Below are positions 42,366 to 53,939 of a stretch of 64,000 nucleotides of DNA, one piece after another. The DNA comes from Meconema thalassinum. Its lineage: Eukaryota; Arthropoda; Insecta; Orthoptera; Tettigoniidae. Within the stretch, counting starts at the first letter, position 1. Every line of letters begins with the position of its first letter. The stretch is taken from positions 131,778,533 through 131,842,532 of the forward strand of contig OX336393.1 in assembly GCA_946902985.2 (NCBI GenBank), given 5' to 3'. The notes under the pieces are model-generated. The model saw nothing but the letters and a program-made list of their open reading frames with translations. It made no database searches and had not been told where the DNA came from. The translations under genes were made by a program, and so were the position numbers.

Positions 42366-45300
42366 TGTACCCAATCGTCATCATATGGAACATGTGTTCG
42401 TATCCCAGCTAACTCACGGTCTTTCGAGGTATGGGGCGTTCAACCCACTATACGATCACATATTCAGGATTTGAGTCTGTCAGGTGACTACTCTACTTGA
42501 AAGAAACAATATATTCCTAAGTATAACATTTAATGATAGTAATTCATGGCAATACAACATAAAACACAAAAAAATACTTTACATTTATTTCCCACAACAA
42601 AAATCAAAATCATCTGTGAGTCTCTTCTCCTCAAAATTAGTGCTTCACCGCACTCAAGTCTATCCAAAACATCCTATTATTGATACTCTCTGACATTTGC
42701 GAGTGTCCATAGTGTTTTTCACGTGGCAAAATTTAACACAAACTGGAATATCACAACACAATAAACACAAATTATATTTAAATAACATTAAATCTGCAAT
42801 TATTAAACATTTATCCGTTTTACACGGGACATTTACTTCAAATAACATTAATTCATTAGCTTCTGCCTTGTTTAATAAGTGTTGTGCCGTGCGAATCGTA
42901 TTCTTTTCCCATCAGTTTCAAACGCTGAAGTGGTACACTTTTCCCTCCAAAATACACATAGATATAGATTTTTTATAGCTTCACCATACAACGATTTTCT
43001 GGGTCAGGTCAAAACATTATCGTTACAAACGTGTCATGTCATTCAAATTACGCTACCCGTATGAATAAATTAGTGTGAACTGGGCAAATTCACCTTACAA
43101 AAACGCCTCTATTTATTTGGTGCAGTTAATTCCTCCTCAGAGAATAACTGGGCCAAATGTTATCCGATTACAACATTCCAACATTGCATGTGTATGGAAA
43201 TAGTGCATTTAATTCAATTGATATCATCACATCTAGCATATTTTAATTACTTTTCGAAATATCGAGATTCTTCAGTGTCCCACTACAATTTTAAAATAAA
43301 AGGATCAGGTCTGTTGACTTCCTTTCCGTGCGAACAATGAATTAGTCATGGCTGGCCTCGGCAAGATGGCCGCTGGGTTAATGGACTACCTGCCACCTCG
43401 TCTGACTTCCCGCAGGGTCAAGTTCATTCACTGGTGCAGCCGTGCTGGAGGTAACCTGAATGGGTCGTGTCCTTACGAATTGAGTCAATCTAATTATTAA
43501 ATACCTACATTGAGAGTATATAATGGGTTCATCTCGGCTCCTAATTAATATTCATGGCAAGGGATGGATCACGAAATAGCTTTGCCGTTCTGTGGTCGAC
43601 ATCAGTGGCTTTTGCTTGCGTCTCAAGTGAGTTTCACAGTTCTCTCACTGGACGGCGTGCATATAACAAGAGAAAATCGACGTTTCCTATACGAACCATT
43701 TGTCTTACCTCTAAGGGCAGATCAATTAATATATGGGCTCACCTAGGGTCTCTAACAGTTATCCCTGGTGGCGAAAACTCTGCGAACAGTGGATACAGAC
43801 AGACTCTGTCCCAACTCTGTTGCGAATAACATGTATGCTCTAAGGCAATACTATATCGTAGATCAAGTAGGGCTCATCAATGAGTTGGAAATGGTACAAA
43901 GAAAGGCCGCTCGATTTGTGCTCAGTGACTTTAATCCCAGGAGCGTTGTGAGCCGTATGTTAAAGAAACTTAGGTGGGAATCACTGGAGGCTAGGAGGAT
44001 GAAATCTAGACTCTGCGCTATGTACAACACGTATACAAATCCACCAGCATGGGGAGAGCTTAGCAAACGATTGGCAAAGCCCAATTACATGGGTAGGAGC
44101 GATTATCCGTTCAAAGTTAAGGGCCGACCACAGCGCACAAATTATGGTAAATATTATTTTGTAAACCGTGCCATTGATAACTGGAACTCTCTACCTGCCG
44201 CAGTCTTAGAGCCTTTTCCCAAACATATAGGTGTGTTTAAGAAAAGACTGACTATTTATATAAATACTCCAGTTTAATTGTTGTATAATTGTTATTGAAT
44301 TGTTATGTATAATTATTTATTTGTTATGTATATCCAATTTGCCACCGGGGGACACACCCCCCATTGCAAATAAATTAATGAATGAATGAATTTTCACACA
44401 TGGATCCTTGATTGGATTCCCACCATCGCCTGACCTCAGAGATGCGATGCAGCTAACTCCTGACAACCGCTGGTCTCCTTGAAAGTCTATCTTGCGTGTG
44501 TGTGTTCGACTCCCGTCACCTACAGTTTATGTCTCCTCTACTGCAAATTTGTTCAATCCTAGGTCACGACTACTTGTGACGCCTCCCAGGCTCCCGTAAC
44601 TGTAGTGATCATTACAATAATACGTTATTTTTCCAATGATAACACTTCCTGGTTATGTTCATTGTCTGTAATATCATCCTTAATTATCTCTACGCTGTAC
44701 TGATTCTATACTCGCGTATGCTGTTGCTTAAACGTCTGCTGTAGACTAATTCTTATATGATAAATAATTACTGTTATTAAGCTGCCTTATGCGCTTTTCA
44801 CTGTTCACCGCTAGTACATTTGAGCGTCAATACTTTATAAATTCCGCGCACTTTCTTGCGTGATCCGTCAGCGTGTTAGCTCACGGGTTGAGTCAAGACG
44901 AACTGACTTCCCTGCTCCAACTTCTCCTATATAAAGCTTCCTTATGAAAGGTAGTTCACTGGATTTCCAGGAACGACTCTCTTCTTGATATAATACATTT
45001 TTAGACAAAGTGATGTATGATCCTTGTTTGTCTATGCGTGGAGGTCCCAAAATCACTCGCGTGCAGGCAATTGCTTCGGCCAATTAATTATAATTAATTG
45101 CTTTCTTCCACGGCGTCATGACGCTACTCCGGTAATTCCCCTCGGCTCCTTCACAAATCCTTACTCTGTAGCGGATGATGTCTGTGCAGAGGTTCCTTTA
45201 TAGATGCAGGCTTTAATTTAGGCGTGAGAACACTCCTAAATTATCTTTCCTAGAATACATGCATCTGGGTGTAAGTTTCATCTCAATTCATTGCTCCATT

Positions 45301-45748
45301 TGGCTGTAATTAATTAATTAATTTCTGTGGGCGACCGCCCCCACTCCCCTGTTAAGCCTTGTTGAAGGGGGATTTTATCGGTCGTTAATCACGCCCTTCA
45401 GCTTCCAGCCACGCCGAAAGTAGGACGTAGGCGCCATGTCTACTCCTCCCACATTCAACTCCGCTTTGTCAAAATGTCAAGCTGGCTCGCTTCCTTGCGC
45501 TCCAGCATTTAAAACGTACATAGGCTTGTATTTTCCGCAATAATTCACCTTAAAAGCTATAATATTCCCGTTCTGGCCGTAAAATGCTGCTATTATAATT
45601 ATATGCAGATATAACTCATTGTTCTTCGGGTTCACTGTGGCTGTTCCCCCTCAGAGATCAATGATTCGATTCTGTGCAGAATCATGGGCCTGGTCTTCTT
45701 CGTTAAGACCCCAGTTCGATGCCAGTCAGCCGTGTCTAATTGGGCACA
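42366..45748 (-). repeat. 5' LTR of the Gypsy element, interrupted by a LINE 3' fragment
   Basis: Matches the other LTR over 42366-43863 and 44391-45748. The 527 bp between is a LINE 3' end (43864-44390). It starts exactly where the 3' LTR's extra DNA starts (after 'ctatatcgtagat'). Confidence 0.87.
43864..44390 (+). mobile_element. CR1/Jockey-type LINE 3' fragment in the Gypsy 5' LTR
   Basis: An open frame from about 43864 to 44277 reads QVGLINELEMVQRKAARFVL, then LGW-like LRWESLEARR, NWNSLPAAVLEP and FKKRL, the C-terminal thumb region of CR1/Jockey-like reverse transcriptases. A short (AATG)n tail (44373-44390) ends it, as in CR1/L2 elements. It is 5'-truncated and fused at both sides to LTR sequence. 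Confidence 0.75.
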
Positions 45749-45773
45749 GTATAGGGGATATTTCCTCCCTAAA

Positions 45774-46454
45774 CAGGGGCGGCTGCACCATATGTGCTGA
45801 AGTGCTACAGCACATTCTTTTATTTCAAAATGAATTTCTTTAATAATATTATTTATAATCAAAAACAGTGCATTAAACAGATGTCAGTAAAATAATTGGA
45901 AATATATCAACTTCCCTCACAACGAGGTATCTAATCGTGCGCTCCATTCCCCGTCCGGCACTGGCTGTGTAGATCGCAGCTCAGCGAGAATGTCTACCTT
46001 TATTACCTGCAAACATGAACTCTGCCTTTTGCGCATGCGTGCCCAACTTTCCGTTGTGCTGTTGGGACAACAGCCAAGACTACAGGCCAAGACATCACAG
46101 CAATTCATCGATCGAGCACACCGCGGCAGCACTGGTCACACGAAAAGAGAACGTGGCAGGTGCCGCCTCCTTTACTCTGCGGTAGCATTTTAGGGGGAAT
46201 CGCTCAAAGCAAACGGTGGAAAAAATAGAGGAAGCCTGAAGGTCTATTAACACTCCCGACTTACCTATCCTCTAGCCACATTTTGTAAATCGATGAACTT
46301 TAGTTTTTTCAGTACGGAAAACTCAGTGAAGGGCCTCTTTAACACTCAAAACTCTATACAGTAAATTGTGTTTCCAAACACGGTATATTTATTTTTTGGA
46401 GGGGGGATGAGTTAAATGCTGCACACAGCTGATTATCAGCATCAGCCGCCACTG
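45774..46454. mobile_element. Probable non-autonomous hAT element
   Basis: Ends caggggcggctg (45774) and cagccgccactg (to 46454) are inverted and resemble the hAT consensus CAGTGGCGGCT. Flanks share cctaaa (45768-45773 and 46455-46460), an imperfect trace of an 8-bp duplication. No transposase frame. Confidence 0.6.
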
Positions 46455-46460
46455 CCTAAA

Positions 46461-47195
46461 AGTGTGATTTGTCACTCCTAGTGAAAGGCCGTTCAGCCAG
46501 TCATTACATAAGGGAATCTTTACCTACATCCACATTCAGTATTCCAAGTACTACTCTGAAGGTAAGTTATATGAGATCATGTGTGTAAAATGTAACCCAA
46601 TGTAATATGGAATCAATAGGAGAATGACGAATCTGTTAAATGTAGTATGGGGCTAAAATGTGTGAAAGTAATTCAGTACATGGGTGTTTATCATCTGGAA
46701 TAGCAGTTAAAAGGTTAAGGGAACCTGCTCTTGTGGATTAACCAACAATGCTACTGTATAATAACAGCTTCATTCGAAGGTAACCATGGCACCTAGAAAC
46801 ATCTAATTGTCACTGTTTATAAACATCCATGGCTGCGTGGAGTATTATAGTAATTTGTAATATATTTCATCTAGCGGACCCGTGCAAGAACTCTCGCATA
46901 ATGGGTTGTGTGCACCCCATGTGTACAGACTACCCGCTAGGCCCTAGTGCTATGCGGGCTGTTCGTGGCACAGTTCTGCGAGGGGCTATCATCTTTTTAA
47001 TTTGTTTAAAAGCACTGAATGATCAAATAAATATATTTCTGTGGACTTTTTAAGAAATGCAAAATTTTTCTTGTACTATTGAGACGATTTGGAAGATTTT
47101 AATACAAACCACACCTTCTAACTCCCTCTGGTTTAGAAGCTTGAGTTTTGTGAAACATACACCTTAGCGTATTATATAATAGGATGATTATTGTT
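46461..47195. other. No gene recognised
   Basis: No coding or repeat structure that I can identify. Confidence 0.5.
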
Positions 47196-47199
47196 GGTT

Positions 47200-47702
47200 G
47201 GTTGGTTCCTCAGTTTAGAGGCTGTGACAACGCGGGCAAGTAGCCCCGTGTACTTTGGGTGTGTGTAGAATATGTCTGATAACCGGTGTTAATTGTGATG
47301 GCTGTATTAGTGTGTGTTATCTGTAATTCAGGTGAGGACTGCAGACATTCAGTTTTCAAGTAGGTGCTACTTTTGCTACCAAATTCTACCGTCAACGACA
47401 ACTAATTGTGAAGTTGGTTACTAGATGCCACCGCAGTCAGCTCTTGGCGACGAACGTTGGAAGTTAAAAGCGTTAGTCAAATCTAACCCATAATTTAGCT
47501 TCACACAAGTGTAATTAGTGGAAGGTTCTCTTACATGCCATAAATCTATGACATGGGCCTGCCGGCTTTACTTCCCCTCCGAAGGAAGGCATACTGAGGG
47601 ATTTTTAATGCTCTTAAAAAACCGACGATTTCGGCCTGGATTGAACATGCGGCCCTGGACATAGAAGCTCAGCAAGCTACCAACTACGCCACCGAAGCCG
47701 CC
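47200..47702 (-). mobile_element. SINE-headed interspersed repeat A, copy 3
   Basis: Matches 18300-18814 end to end: 'ggttcctcagtttagaggct' on the left, 'cataaatctatgacatgggc' in the body, tRNA-like head with 'ctaccaactacgccaccgaa' at the right. The B box is decayed. Confidence 0.75.
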
Positions 47703-47847
47703 CAATATGATTACGGACATTTGAGAAAAGTAAAAATATTTTGCCCTTTTCTTTTTAAACTTCTCCTAGTTATCGAAATTTGCTGTTTTTTAGTCAGCCA
47801 ACACGATTTTACTATATTGTAATGGGCGTTTCCTTAATCCTGAAAAG

Positions 47848-48072
47848 GCCTGGCGGCGTGGCTCAGGGTTAACGTTCTCGCTTGCTGAGCCCAAGGTTGC
47901 AGGTTCGAAACCTGGCGCAGTCAGCTGGCATTTGAGGGTGCGCAAATGCGAGGGAGCCGTGTCAGTACATTTACTGGCACGTTAAAGATCCCCTTCGGGG
48001 CGAAATTCCGGCACCCCGGCGTCTCTAAAAGCCAGGATAGTTAAAAGGGACGTAAAACCAAAAACATTAACA
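47848..48072 (+). mobile_element. tRNA-derived SINE family B, full copy with 14-bp TSD
   Basis: The head has an A-box-like 'gtggctcagggttaacg' and a B box ggttcgaaacc (47902-47912). The body carries 'gagggagccgtgtcagtac' and 'ccccttcggggc'. Flanked by ttaatcctgaaaag at 47834-47847 and 48073-48086. Other copies: 24411-24595 and 62530-62715. Confidence 0.9.
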
Positions 48073-48109
48073 TTAATCCTGAAAAGCAATTTTACATGAG
48101 ATTAATATA

Positions 48110-48345
48110 TACACTTCGGTTTCAGTGGCGTAGTTGGTAGCATGCTGAACTACTAAACCCAAGATCGCGGGTTCAAACCCGGCTGAAGTAGTCGGATTTT
48201 TAAGAGCGTTACAATCTTTCAGTATGCCTTCCTTCGGAGGGAAAGTAAAACCGGGTTATTTGGTTAGAAACGTTCTATCAAGTTCCGTCGTTCGCCACTA
48301 GGTGTCAGTAACAGTGGTGTCTGCTAGCCAATGTTGGAACTACTT
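48110..48345 (+). mobile_element. SINE-headed repeat A, partial copy 4
   Basis: tRNA-like head 'gtggcgtagttggtagcatg' with B box ggttcaaaccc (48170-48180), then 'agtatgccttccttcgga'. The body decays after about 48260. Confidence 0.7.
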
Positions 48346-48430
48346 GAAATTGAACTTGTCGGGGAGCCTACGGGCGTTCAATTGAAATGCCCAGCTATGG
48401 CCATTGGCTGCAATTCAAATATAATAATAA

Positions 48431-49086
48431 TGTTACGAATGCTAGACAGCTTCGTCGCCCCGCGCGTGACTCAGGCCGCCCCAGGCTATCCTGACTGTGT
48501 TTTACCAGTGATTTGCGCAATATTGAAGACAGGCAGTTCAAAGACACTATCTCGAATATTCGTGGCCCTACTGGTGTTGGAATTCTCGAGAAGGTGTTAA
48601 CCCTGGTCAATTCTGGAAACATCCATCGAGTCACCAGCCTCGCTATATAAAGCGGCCTCACCAGCGAGGGACGAACAGGGTTTTGAGCGAGTGTGTATAC
48701 CAGTGCGACAGAGATTATTGTAGTGAAGTGCTGTGTGGATTGCGAAACGCAGTGGACTGGTTTCCTGGCCTGCGGATGACGAGACATTGTACATTCAGAA
48801 CAAGTGAATGTGGCTTGTTTAGAAGAGGAAGAGTTGCGGTAATTCTGGCCGAGGATACGGACCTCATTACGGTAGGATTAACTGCATGACTGAGTGAAAG
48901 GGAAGTGTTCCAAACAAGAGGGGACCTAGAGTGAGATACTAATTGCTCGTATCTGTTGATTGTGTGGTGAACTGTAACTTGCGAAGACCTGCAATAAAAC
49001 CACTATTTCTTTAAAAGGACTACTGTGTTGAGCTTCACCCACCGTAATCCAGTTAACGAACTTGCCACTAGGGGTGGCACGTTACA
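48431..49086 (+). mobile_element. Solo LTR (Gypsy-like), 656 bp
   Basis: Begins TGTTACGAATGC and ends GGCACGTTACA, with inverted TGTTACG/CGTTACA-like termini. Flanked by ATAA on both sides (48427-48430, 49087-49090). TATA box ctatataaag at about 48646 and a polyadenylation signal AATAAA at about 48993 are in the right order for promoter (U3) and R/U5. No internal region nearby, so it arose by LTR-LTR recombination. Confidence 0.8.
48646..48656 (+). promoter_or_regulatory. TATA box of the solo LTR
   Basis: gctatataaag, about 340 bp upstream of the LTR's AATAAA signal. Confidence 0.5.
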
Positions 49087-49198
49087 ATAATATCCTTTAC
49101 ACTTAGGCTATTAAATCTATGTCTACTAATATGGGCGAGGTTATTACAATATATTTGCATACACTTATTTAGTTGCAGTTGTAGTTAAGCTATCACAT

Positions 49199-50443
49199 CT
49201 ACTGTCGACCAAAGTATTATGTGCACTCGAGTTTGAAGGTTCTTTGTGAAGTAACCAATAGACCTACATAAAATCCAATAACATCATCATTTTCATCGTT
49301 CTATTTTACGTTAGTTCTTGTAGGTTTGGAATTTTTAATTTATATTTCAATATTTTTATCGCAATTGGAACACAAAAAGTGCCAGATATTAAGCGTGTTT
49401 CAACCATGCGTCACATTTAAGAATTAATATCTCAAAAACCCGTCATCAGATCGAATTCAAATTTTAACACAATATACATTGGAATGTTGTATAAATGCTT
49501 TATTAATTTTAAAATGTTGTGTGTCCAAGAAACAAAGTTGTTATCATTTTTGTAAGGTAACTTTTTCTCGGCTCGGGGTGGTTTGAAAATGTAGTTCTTG
49601 GTCGCGTTTTAATCCTTATACATCAAAAAGGTATGCTGTATGATTGTGAAATGCGTAAATTAATTCACTTATTTTATATCGGTTTGTTGATGATGATGAT
49701 AATTGTTGTTTTAAGGAGCCTAACATCTAGGTTATCGGCCCCTTATATCGGTTTGTATTTGCACAGGGAATTAAGACATGGTTCATCAGTTGGCCGCTCC
49801 GGTGAAAGCTGTACAGCGTTGCCAAGATGGGCTCCATCACGCGTCATGGCGCGCCTCGCTCGGAAGTGATGGGCTCCATATCAACAACAGTGTACAGCAT
49901 TTCCCGGAGCGGCTAGCTGGTGAACCATGTCTTATTTCCCCGTATAAATGCAAACCGATATAAAATAAGTGAATTAATTTACGTATTTCACAGGCATACA
50001 GCATAACGTTTTGATTATGAGGATTACAACGCAACCAAGAACTACATTTTCCAACGACCCCAAGCCGAGAAAAAGTTACCTTACAAAAATGATAGCAACT
50101 TTGTTTCTTGGACACACAACATTTTAAAATTAATAAAGCATTTATATAACATTCCAATGTATATTGTGTTAAAATTTGAATTCGATCTGATGACGGGTTT
50201 TTGAGATATTAATTCTTAAATGTGACGGATGGTTGAAACACGCTTAAAAACGGGCACTTTTTGTGTTTTAACAGCGATAAAAAAATATTTAAATATAAAT
50301 TAAAAATTCCAAAGCTACATGAACTTCCGTAAAATAAAACGACGAAAATGATGATGTTTTTGGATTTCATGTAGGTCTATTGGTTACTTCACAAACAACC
50401 TTCAAACTCGAGTGCACATAATATTTTGGTGGACAGTAGTCGA
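49199..50443. mobile_element. Fold-back element: 1.25-kb palindrome with ~600-bp arms
   Basis: From 'ctactgtcgaccaaag' (49199) to 'ggtggacagtagtcgag' (about 50443) the two halves are inverted copies, roughly 90-95 per cent alike by eye. They meet near 49850, where the copies of 'gatgggctccat' are only about 50 bp apart. No coding sequence. The left arm carries a small insertion (49696-49742). Class uncertain (fold-back or large MITE). Confidence 0.8.
49696..49742 (-). mobile_element. Short 5'-truncated retroposon inside the fold-back element
   Basis: Minus-strand (ATC)n tail plus 'aacctagatgttaggctcc', flanked by ttatatcggtttgt at about 49676-49690 and 49743-49757. The direct repeat and (ATC)n tail mark a retroposed 3' end. 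Confidence 0.6.
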
Positions 50444-50659
50444 GATTCGTTAGTTGTATGACCCCAGTTCAGTGCAAGCAGTGACGAGAGAAGCTACATG
50501 GAACCGGACCGCACATTGCGCAAGCAGCTACGTTCATAGTCGACTCCAAACTGACTATTTAATAATAATCTCATAATCACACAAAGCAAGAAAGTTTGTA
50601 TCTCAACAAAATACACCAACCCTCGTCACAATAGGTGTGAGGCCATAGGAGGGAGGGGC

Positions 50660-50683
50660 GGGGGGGGGGGGGGGGGGGGGGGG
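50660..50683. repeat. Poly-G run
   Basis: 24 consecutive G. Similar but shorter runs: C at 16878-16896 and G at about 51822-51834. Confidence 0.9.
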
Positions 50684-51174
50684 AGCAGAATTGTGTGTAA
50701 CTATAATTTTAGTGTCTAGGATTAGGGTAAGTGCTCGGGGACTTGAAGCAAGGTACCACCCGGGCATGTGCCTAATCGCATTGTTCAGAAACTTGACGAT
50801 GACCGCTGCCATCGCCAATCTCAGGACTCTTACAGCTCTCCATCACAGTTGTGGTGAGTTATTTAACACTCACGGCTATGATGGGGGGGGTGGAAGAATG
50901 TGTCCAAAGTCACCCGATCTACAATAACACAACACTACTAAATTGTGTACCAGAATATTTGGATTATGGTACTCGCTTATCAACGTACCGAAAGGGCGGT
51001 TCAAAAATTATCATGCATATAATCTATAACAGGGGTTGTCAACCGGTGGGTCGCAGGATGTAACTTGTGGGGTCGCGAGAAACGGAGAATTTAAAAAAAA
51101 AAGTTATTGCTGCAGTCTATTATTAAAAAAGAACACACTTACATTGTACTTTGCTTTTACGATTTTTTATCATA

Positions 51175-51390
51175 TTAATTAGAAACTGCAGCCTGTTTGT
51201 ATTTAATCAATTCTTGAATGTCTGGAATGATTTTTGTAACACACAAAACAATGTCATTTTGCAGTGTCAAACGATTTCTTGTTTTGGTTTTTAAATTCAC
51301 CATTATGGAGAATCCTTGTTCAAAGTTGTAAGATGTATCAACGTTTCTACGCTGTTGTGGACAGTTCTGGGCAGGCTATACCATTTTAAT
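51175..51390 (-). pseudogene. hAT transposase C-terminal fragment
   Basis: Minus-strand frame reading SYNFEQGFSIMVNLKTKTRN, then RLTLQNDIVLCV and IQELIKYKQAAVSN with stop at 51175-51177, the dimerisation region of ZBED5/SCAND3-like hAT proteins. Upstream coding resumes beyond the SINE (51724-51820: DQLVKLTFNN). Inactive. Confidence 0.65.
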
Positions 51391-51723
51391 GAAAATGAAA
51401 ATCCACAGCCTGCTTCCAGTCTCCGACCGGGTCAGGAATGGAATGAATGAAGCCCCTATCTAGCGGCGAGGATATGAACAGTGCCGGCTGCCGAGGCCTG
51501 ACGCACTCCTCTGGGGCAATGATTAAATGAATGACGGATGAAATGAAATGATAGTGGAGAGTGTTGCTGGAATGAAATGTTGACAGGGAAAACCGGAGTA
51601 CCCGGAGAAAAACCTGTCTGCCTCCGTTTGGTCCAGCACAGATCTCACATGGAGTGACCGGGATTTGAACCACGGACTCAGCGGTGAGAGGCCGACGTGC
51701 TGCCGCCTGAGCCACGGAGGCTC
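51391..51723 (-). mobile_element. tRNA-derived SINE family C with 12-bp TSD
   Basis: The minus-strand head begins agcctccgtggctcaggcgg with B box ggttcaaatcc (about 51665). It ends at the left in 'gattttcattttc'. Flanked by taccattttaat at 51379-51390 and 51724-51735. A second copy begins at the window's right edge. Confidence 0.92.
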
Positions 51724-52059
51724 TACCATTTTAATACTTATCAAAAATTTATCGCCACAAACATTGTTAAAAGTTAGTTTCACTAACTGATCACTTGAAA
51801 TCTCTAACGTTAAATCATGAGGGGGGGGGGGGGGCTTAACACTCAGCCTAAGAAGGGGGTCGCAGTGTCTAAAAGGTTGAGATACCACCACTAGTTCCAG
51901 AGAAAAAAGTAATTTTGAGAAAACTGATGTTAAAGTAAGGCCATTTTGTTTTGAAGCATTTTCACACAATTTCAATGCCCCCTACAAATATTACAACTAA
52001 CAGCGCGAATCAAAACCAAATTCAATATAGCTATTTAATATGTTAATATTTTGTAGAAT

Positions 52060-52200
52060 ATTGTGGTGTGTTATTCCCTAATCAAGAAAAAAATAATGAG
52101 ATTAATGACTCAATTAATAAACACACTTGGATGGCCAGTTTCGTCAAGCGATCATCATCAAATCCATTACACTTAGGCTATTAAATCTATGTCTAAAGGG
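52060..52200 (-). repeat. Interspersed repeat D, copy 2
   Basis: Inverse of repeat D: 'ttattccctaatc', 'aatacacacttggatg'-like and 'ccattacacttaggc'. A 27-bp piece of its right end also occurs at about 49093-49120. Confidence 0.55.
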
Positions 52201-52477
52201 TTGAGTGAAATTATTTAGTGCAATAGTAGTAGCAACTACTTTATATAAGTGTATTGTGCCTGTTAGACAGGGATGTCGGGGGACCATCGACCAGTGACAC
52301 TCTTCTCGACAGGGTGGCCAATTGATGATTTACTTTGAAATATAAGCCAAACCACAGTCCTCTAAACCAAATAATGTGAGATATGCTGTTTATAAAATCT
52401 TGCAATATTTGGTAAAGAAAAATTAAGATTACAGCAATATAATAAAATAACAAGAAGTTCCGTTAAGAACTATACAG

Positions 52478-53868
52478 CCTACTTTTCATGCCAATGATTA
52501 TTCTACAGAATATGAACCTATCTAGAATAATGACGAAATTAAGTTGCTAATATCGAAATTTCCAATTAGTTCGAAATACTGTATACCTGGCATAATGTAT
52601 CCTAATAGAGCACTACAGTTGGCAGCCCTGATGACTGAATATATTCTTAGTTCCATCTCTTAAGGTACAAAATACAAAATTTGGTTGAAGTCCAATGAAT
52701 CGCATGGACGTTACATGCAGTTAAACATTGGATCTAACAGCGCGCGTAAAATCATGTTGGCAACAATGTCATGCATGTATTGGTCAGAAATAATCTGAAA
52801 TAATGTGATCTATTGTTGTGCCAATTTTGAATGAAATCCATTAATTAGTATAGAAGTTACAGGCATTTTAAAATTGGACCTATCAGCAGGCTTAGAATCA
52901 TGTTGGCAGCACTGACGTATATTAGTTACTCCAAATTCGTCTAGAATGCCAGGTACTATACGTGTGCAAATTTTAGAGCTATTGGCTTGCATACTTTCTG
53001 ATATATTGATATTAGGGTAACAAAAATAGGGACAGCACATATTAACAGTTGGCAGCCCTGGTTGCTCCTTAGAATACGCATAGTAATATCTGTTATGGTA
53101 CACATAACACATACGAAATTTGGTTGAAATCCAAATGATAGTATGGAAGTTGCATGTATTTAAAGTTGGACCTGTCAGCAGGCTTAGAATCATGTTGGTA
53201 GCACTGACGTATATAAGTTACTCCAAATTAATATAGAATGTCAGGTACTATACGTGTGCATAGTTTAAAGCTGTCGGCTTGCATACTTTCTGATATATTG
53301 GTATTTGGATAAAATAAATTAGGAGCATTTGTTAACAGTTGGCAGCCCTGGTAGGTCTTAAGAATACGCTCAGTCATATCTGGTTATGTACACATACAAC
53401 ATACGAAATTTGGTTGAATTCCAATTGAAAGTGTAGAAGTTATATGCATTTAAAAATTGGACCTATCAGGAGGCTTATAATCATTTTGGCAACACTGCCA
53501 TGTTTGGCCTCTTGGAAAATAAAATGAAATATTATGGTCTGTACGTGTGCCAATTTTGAAATAGCTCCCATTCATACTTTCCAAGATATCCAACATGGAG
53601 CTCAAATTTCAATTGCGATTTTTTAGCAGTTGGTAGCACTGACATCATTTTCAAATATGGCCGAGAGATATTCAGGTGTAGATCTTTACTCCTACCAAAT
53701 TTTGTTTCGATTGCTGCAGCCGTTTAGGAGTTGATAGGGGGGACACACACACAGCCAGACAGACAGACAGAAGGACAGACAAACAGACAGACAGACAGAC
53801 ACACATTTGCCCGATCTCATAAGTCTACTTTTTCCTCATTTTTGCAAAATGTGAAAAGTAGGCTAAAA
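52478..53868. repeat. Element of ~290-bp imperfect tandem repeats ending in (ACAG)n
   Basis: 'atcatgttggcag' words recur near 52750, 52905, 53190 and 53485, and 'aaatttggttgaa' near 52676, 53111 and 53405. A GACA microsatellite lies at 53748-53800. The outer 12-mers agcctacttttc (52478) and gaaaagtaggct (to 53868) are inverted. Class unknown. Confidence 0.55.
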
Positions 53869-53939
53869 ATAAGAAATTAAAACACATACCGTACCAAATT
53901 CGCCAGAATGCAACTTATATTGTTGTGTTGTGTGAGTCT

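Larger units (their letters stand above)
28653..45748 (-). mobile_element. Ty3/Gypsy LTR retrotransposon, minus strand, 17.1 kb with nested LINEs
   Basis: Long direct repeats at 28653-35671 and 42366-45748 begin TGTGCCCAATTAG and end CGATTGGGTACA on the minus strand. The 4-bp GTAT flanks both outer ends (28649-28652, 45749-45752). The internal region (35672-42365) codes, in minus-strand order, gag, protease, reverse transcriptase, RNase H and integrase, the Gypsy order. A polypurine tract abuts the 3' LTR. No env frame is seen. The LTRs differ at roughly two per cent where I compared them, and gag/pol carry stops and frameshifts, so it is an inactive copy. Confidence 0.9.
51030..51892 (-). 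mobile_element. hAT remnant with SINE inside
   Basis: Left end caggggttgtcaacc (51030), right end with inverted 'ggttgagataccaccacta' (to about 51892), both near the hAT-type CAGTGGTTCTCAACC terminus. I find no matching 8-bp duplication. Minus-strand transposase remains flank the SINE at 51391-51723. Confidence 0.6.

Noticed and set aside
45774..46454. Exact 8-bp duplication for the hAT-like element
   Set aside because: Only six bases match, so I kept the call at moderate confidence.
47895..47920. tRNA genes at B-box sites (also 14750, 18755, 19295, 48172, 51665)
   Set aside because: All lie in dispersed repeats with long tails, several with retroposition target duplications; no complete cloverleaf seen.
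48331..48600. Frames over the solo LTR (also 48395-48787 minus)
   Set aside because: Cross the LTR boundary and show no domain.
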